Part shown: positions 60,301 to 64,000 of the stretch, one piece after another | Position numbering within the stretch: position 1 is the first letter of the stretch | Layout: each line of letters begins with the position of its first letter | Assembly: GCF_048544455.1 (NCBI RefSeq) | Contig: NC_133537.1 | Span: 68,915,634 to 68,979,633 of the forward strand | Length of the DNA stretch: 64,000 nt | Direction of reading: 5' to 3' | From: Silene latifolia | Lineage: Eukaryota > Streptophyta > Magnoliopsida > Caryophyllales > Caryophyllaceae | Notes under the pieces: generated by a model | The model's input: the letters and a program-made list of their open reading frames with translations, nothing else | Told to the model about the DNA's origin: nothing | Databases searched by the model: none | Made by a program: the position numbers and the translations under genes

Positions 60301-63300
60301 TTCTTTAGTTCTCAAGTTCAACCAGTTCATCAGACAATGTATTGGAAAGATATGTCAAAGGGTCAAATAAGGTAAGAGATGAAGATATGCATAAAGATTC
60401 ATTACTAGAAACAAATACATGGAACTGAAAATTATGAGTAATCACTCCAATCACTGCATTGCTGCAGAAGTGTTTGAATGCTGGACAGTGTCACACCTAA
60501 TGTACTACTATATAACAGACGCATAAAAGGACAACCAGAATTGAGAGGACATAAAACTTGCATTCAGAATGCACTAAAAAACTTGCAGGATGGATCACTA
60601 AATTGGAGATGGTTCTTTTCATCCTGAAGTAGCTGTCATTTAATGTTATTCTTGATGCAATTTTCATCAGAGTTTGTTTTGTTAACACAAAGGAAGGATA
60701 CTTAATATGGCCCACTCACCCCAGCATTTGCAGAAGCCCTTAAAGCATTAGGATAATGTTAAAACTCAGTAACTGCCAAGACATACGTGAAGGTGCAATG
60801 GAGATGATAATGTGCCTCACAATCATATACCATGTTAACCAATCACTAATAAAGACTTACAGGGTAGTAAGGGACGACAAGGAAGAGAACCACTTTGGAG
60901 CTTCTGACTCATCGAACATGTTGCTGCTCAAGTCCCTGATGATGAGATCCACAAACGGAAGTTTAAAAATTTGTCAAGTAACTACTTATAAATGCATATG
61001 TATGAAATCTTTGCAAATTGCTATGATCTTCCCAGATCCCTCTTACACGTAGCTGAGTGAATCCATCCCTGCTAAATTTGGAAATGGACCTGTAAATCTG
61101 TTGTGCCCCAAATTCCTGAATTATTCATGAAGGAAAATGGTGTTAGAGTTTAATAGCCATGTGCAGAAATGTAAGGTGTGTTGGGATAGAGATTTAGGAG
61201 GCAAGGGAAGGGGAGGTGATGCAGAGGAAGGAAACGGAAAAAGACATCATTGTTCAACATAAGAATCTACCTACAGTTCAACAATACTGGTAAGATTATT
61301 GAGATTGGATGGCACTTCCCCCGACAAAGAGTTGCGATCAAGCCGTCTGTAGAGACAAAAAAAAAAAAAAAAAAAAAAAAAAAAGCAAAATCCAAATTTA
61401 AGGTGCCATTCCTAACAACTTGTTCATCAAATTATGAACAAGAACCTGAAGATGAATTCATCTCGGGAGAAAAACATATACTCACAGAACTTCGAGAGAC
61501 TGAACAAGTCCCAGAGTGGATGGAATGGTTCCAGTCAATTGATTGCTATCAAATAATCTGTAGAATGGATATTATTCATTGAGATCATTTTTTGAAACCT
61601 GAACGTTACATTTACCGGCGGCACACACATATATAGAAACCTTACACGTGGATAAGTATCATATCAGAACTGAAAAGCTGAGGTGGGATTTTCCCTGAAA
61701 GCTTGTTTTTGTTGAAGTGGCTGCAAAATAAGATATGATAATTTATAGACTTTTAGACTTAACAGCATGAGTGAGAAAAGACTTGTTCTCTTGTTTATCT
61801 ATTCGGAAAAATAAAGGATGTGCAAACACTCACAAATGTTTTGCCTTCAACAAGCGATCCAACCCTGGACTGCTAGGAGTTGAGACAGGTATAGATCCCG
61901 ATAACTGGTTGTCTGCAAGGTCCAGCCAGTATAGTCTGGAAAGATTACCCAAAGAGTTTGGTATTTCACCAGTAAAGTTGTTGGAATTCAAGGCCCTGTG
62001 AACAGAGAAAATCTCAGTTTGAGATCACTGAAGCCAGATCTAGATCACTGTGTTATAAAAACAGCTAATTCGGCCTTAATACTGGTGGGAAACCCACCAA
62101 ATCGTTGGTTTCCGTTGTGAATATTTATCCAAGTCGATATTCAAAATTATGACATTAGTAATTAGCATTTAACATTTTTTATTTTTCATACAAGAATGAT
62201 AGTTCCGGAAGGTTGCCTAATTCAGCTGGAATTGCCCCACTGAAACCACAGCCTGCCAAGATCCTGCAAACAGCATGAAACTATTAGAATGCTTTAACAT
62301 TGTTGTCATATTGCTATTCTAACGTTTCCTCAACTTTAAGAGCAGATATACGTAGTAGTATATTAAATCTTACAAAATCACTAGTTTTGGCAGATCTCCC
62401 AAACTCGGAGATAGAGAACCAGTTAGACCGCGATTGAAAGAAAGATCGCTGCAGCAGACAGTTGACAATAGACATTAACAAAATATATTATAATATTATA
62501 CAGATCAAGCATAAGAAACATTAAGCCCCCCAGGGATAACAAACATGCATATCATGATATCCACAAATGACACCATAAATCATTACAGTTTCTTGAGCTA
62601 CAAAGATTTAGCATGCTGACTCAAGTCTGTCTACAAAAGGTCATTGAGTTATGTTCTTCTCTGTAAGTATTTGGCTAATGAAAGCATTTGAAGCAAACCG
62701 CACAACCGAACAAGTATCGATGAAGTATGCGAGTTAAGAGAATATTCATGAGACACGACCTGTCTCAGTGGATTGACTGCTCGTTAAGTTGACTAAGAGT
62801 AAAATAAAAAAATAACCATTAAAATAGGTCCCAAATCCTAACGAACTTCATTTGCACAACACATTTACAGACATGTCTATTCATTTCTGTCATCTTTTAC
62901 TACTTTATTAGTTTGCTACAAAAACAGCATGAAAGATGACGATTAAAAAGAAAAGAAAAAACGCAACACAAAAGATAAGTGTCTGTAGTTTCCTCCACAA
63001 GAACTGTAGGATATCCAGGTTTCAATCATAATTTTGAATCGCAAAGCCTTGTTAAGTATGTGAAAGTTGAAACACACTATAAATTAAGCCTCACTCAGCT
63101 CCAGTTACAATTTCAAAATAGCTTTTTGTTTTTCGAAAAGTTCAGCTCAATCATACGGTATATTCATATATTGTTAGTAGTCACCAAATCATATCACGTT
63201 TTCTTAGGTTGTACTCTGATTGTCCTACCACCCAAATATGGAACAGAACCTGCAAGCCACACCCATTTAATATAAAAATCTTAAAGATACTCACAGTGAT

Positions 63301-63582
63301 CTCAGTTCTGTTAGGCCGCCGATATCACCGCTCAGTTTCCCTTCAAGTCCCATTGTAGATAGCCCCCTGATAGCATGAATTAGCTGAATTAAAACCCGTA
63401 TATAAGTTCTGTCTTTATACAAACAAAATGTGCCTGCTGTGAAACAAAATTTGCTCACAATGCAGTCACTCTTGAATTGTTGCATGTTACGCCTTCCCAT
63501 GAAGCTCCACAGGGATCATCTGACTTCCTCCAGCTAGGCGGTGTGTTCCGCCACTGAGCTTTTAGTGATTGAAGCACTGCAG
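57314..63582 (-). CDS. LRR receptor-like kinase, LRR-VIII-1 / HPCA1-like (5' end beyond window)
   Basis: A plasma-membrane receptor kinase. Eighteen exons (minus): 63459-63582, 63295-63366, 62374-62448, 62192-62263, 61834-61995, 61646-61720, 61486-61557, 61275-61346, 61047-61115, 60861-60935, 60184-60255, 59968-60102, 59185-59657, 58835-58981, 58608-58747, 58286-58505, 57912-58147, 57314-57823. Phases agree, giving about 932 residues (first exon could begin at 63576). Order: LRR cap ([17 protein letters not shown]), LRRs on repeated 69-75-base exons, Cys cluster and juxtamembrane domain (about 360-515), transmembrane helix (about 527-548), kinase (about 600-885) with [25 protein letters not shown] and YLDPEYY, all catalytic residues present. 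The 18-exon plan matches Arabidopsis At5g49760 (HPCA1), a hydrogen-peroxide sensor; ligand here unknown. Signal peptide exon not found before 64,000. Confidence 0.92.
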
Positions 63583-63599
63583 CTGCACCATCCATACGA

Positions 63600-64000
63600 A
63601 TTATGTGAAATTAATGACTGATACATTGAATGCTAAATCTGTCATAGACAAGGATTCATGTCCATATCCGCTAGAGGAGACGTGGAAGAGAACAACTTCA
63701 ACAATGTCATTTACGCTGCTGTTTAGTAGTATGAAACTGAACTGCTCCGCCCTTTTTAGATACTATATCTATCTCAAATGTATCTTCCCAATTTGACTAT
63801 AATGGTCACTGAGATCAACTTTGACCATTAATCACCCAAAATTATTTAGACATCCAAGGTAAAATTTATCAGGTTTTGATCAACCAAACAATTATTTTTA
63901 TTTCCGTACTTTTAAAAAGTCCAAAAGTTGTATATATGAGAAAATACTGGTCAAAGTCGAGATCAATTGACTAATAAACCCAAATGGAGATAAAGTAAAT
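63600..64000. other. Right edge, probably first intron or upstream region of the receptor kinase
   Basis: No signal-peptide-coding exon could be recognised on the minus strand. At 63800-63960 GGTCA/TTTGACCA/TCAAAGT words face each other, like repeat DNA. The missing first exon probably lies beyond 64,000. Confidence 0.4.

Noticed and set aside
1-64000. tRNA, rRNA or known structured RNA genes
   Set aside because: None recognised by eye. The only tRNA-like matches are the retrotransposon primer-binding sites.

Overview
The window is plant nuclear DNA, almost certainly a eudicot. Supporting evidence: spliced genes with GT-AG introns, Tat- and Athila-type Ty3/gypsy LTR retrotransposons, non-autonomous Helitrons, Tourist/Stowaway/hAT MITEs, and three recognisable plant genes. 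Caryophyllales is my guess from the style of the repeats; the window alone does not prove it.

Bases 1-24,824 are a nest of LTR retrotransposons. Element A (Tat-like, minus strand) is the host. Its 5' LTR is 22371-24824, its leader holds a 61-bp tandem array, and its gag and protease are damaged. Element C (Athila-like, plus strand, 6810-17981) sits inside A's coding region with a perfect 5-bp target duplication, ATGGT. Element B (Tat-like, plus strand, 3' end at 6427) also lies in A and continues beyond the left edge. B carries a spliced plant-mobile-domain (PMD) pseudogene on the opposite strand, just ahead of its 3' LTR. C keeps an intact gag and a large 3' ORF with a gene-like leader and probable 5'-UTR intron, but lacks reverse transcriptase, RNase H and integrase. 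Several of these elements carry dense copies of their own GC-rich, often palindromic word. The clearest is TCGATCGA in C, about 31 copies in four clusters including the gag coding region.

Bases 24,825-47,550 are AT-rich and hold one gene, a seven-exon RING-CH (MARCH-type) membrane E3 ligase (29167-31516). Around it lie small DNA transposons: Tourist-like MITEs, a short Stowaway, a foldback element in the gene's first coding intron, and a hAT-like MITE split by a 2.4-kb solo LTR (both with target duplications). There is also a LINE-like fragment and a run of Helitrons. Two Helitrons lie head to tail (39994-42984 and 42987-45801), and a nearby duplicated segment (46226-46450) preserves the empty insertion site.

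Bases 47,550-64,000 are genic. A complete six-exon AIP1 gene (actin-interacting protein 1, 610 residues, plus strand) faces a leucine-rich-repeat receptor kinase of the LRR-VIII-1/HPCA1 type (minus strand). Eighteen kinase exons are visible; only the signal-peptide end is missing past the right edge. The 2.6 kb between these convergent genes contains one isolated cysteine-rich open segment with splice signals that I cannot assign.

AIP1 acts in actin turnover, the RING-CH protein in membrane-linked ubiquitination, and the kinase in surface sensing. Nothing in the sequence links the three functionally. Exon borders were read by eye from splice signals and reading phase; no search or alignment program was run.
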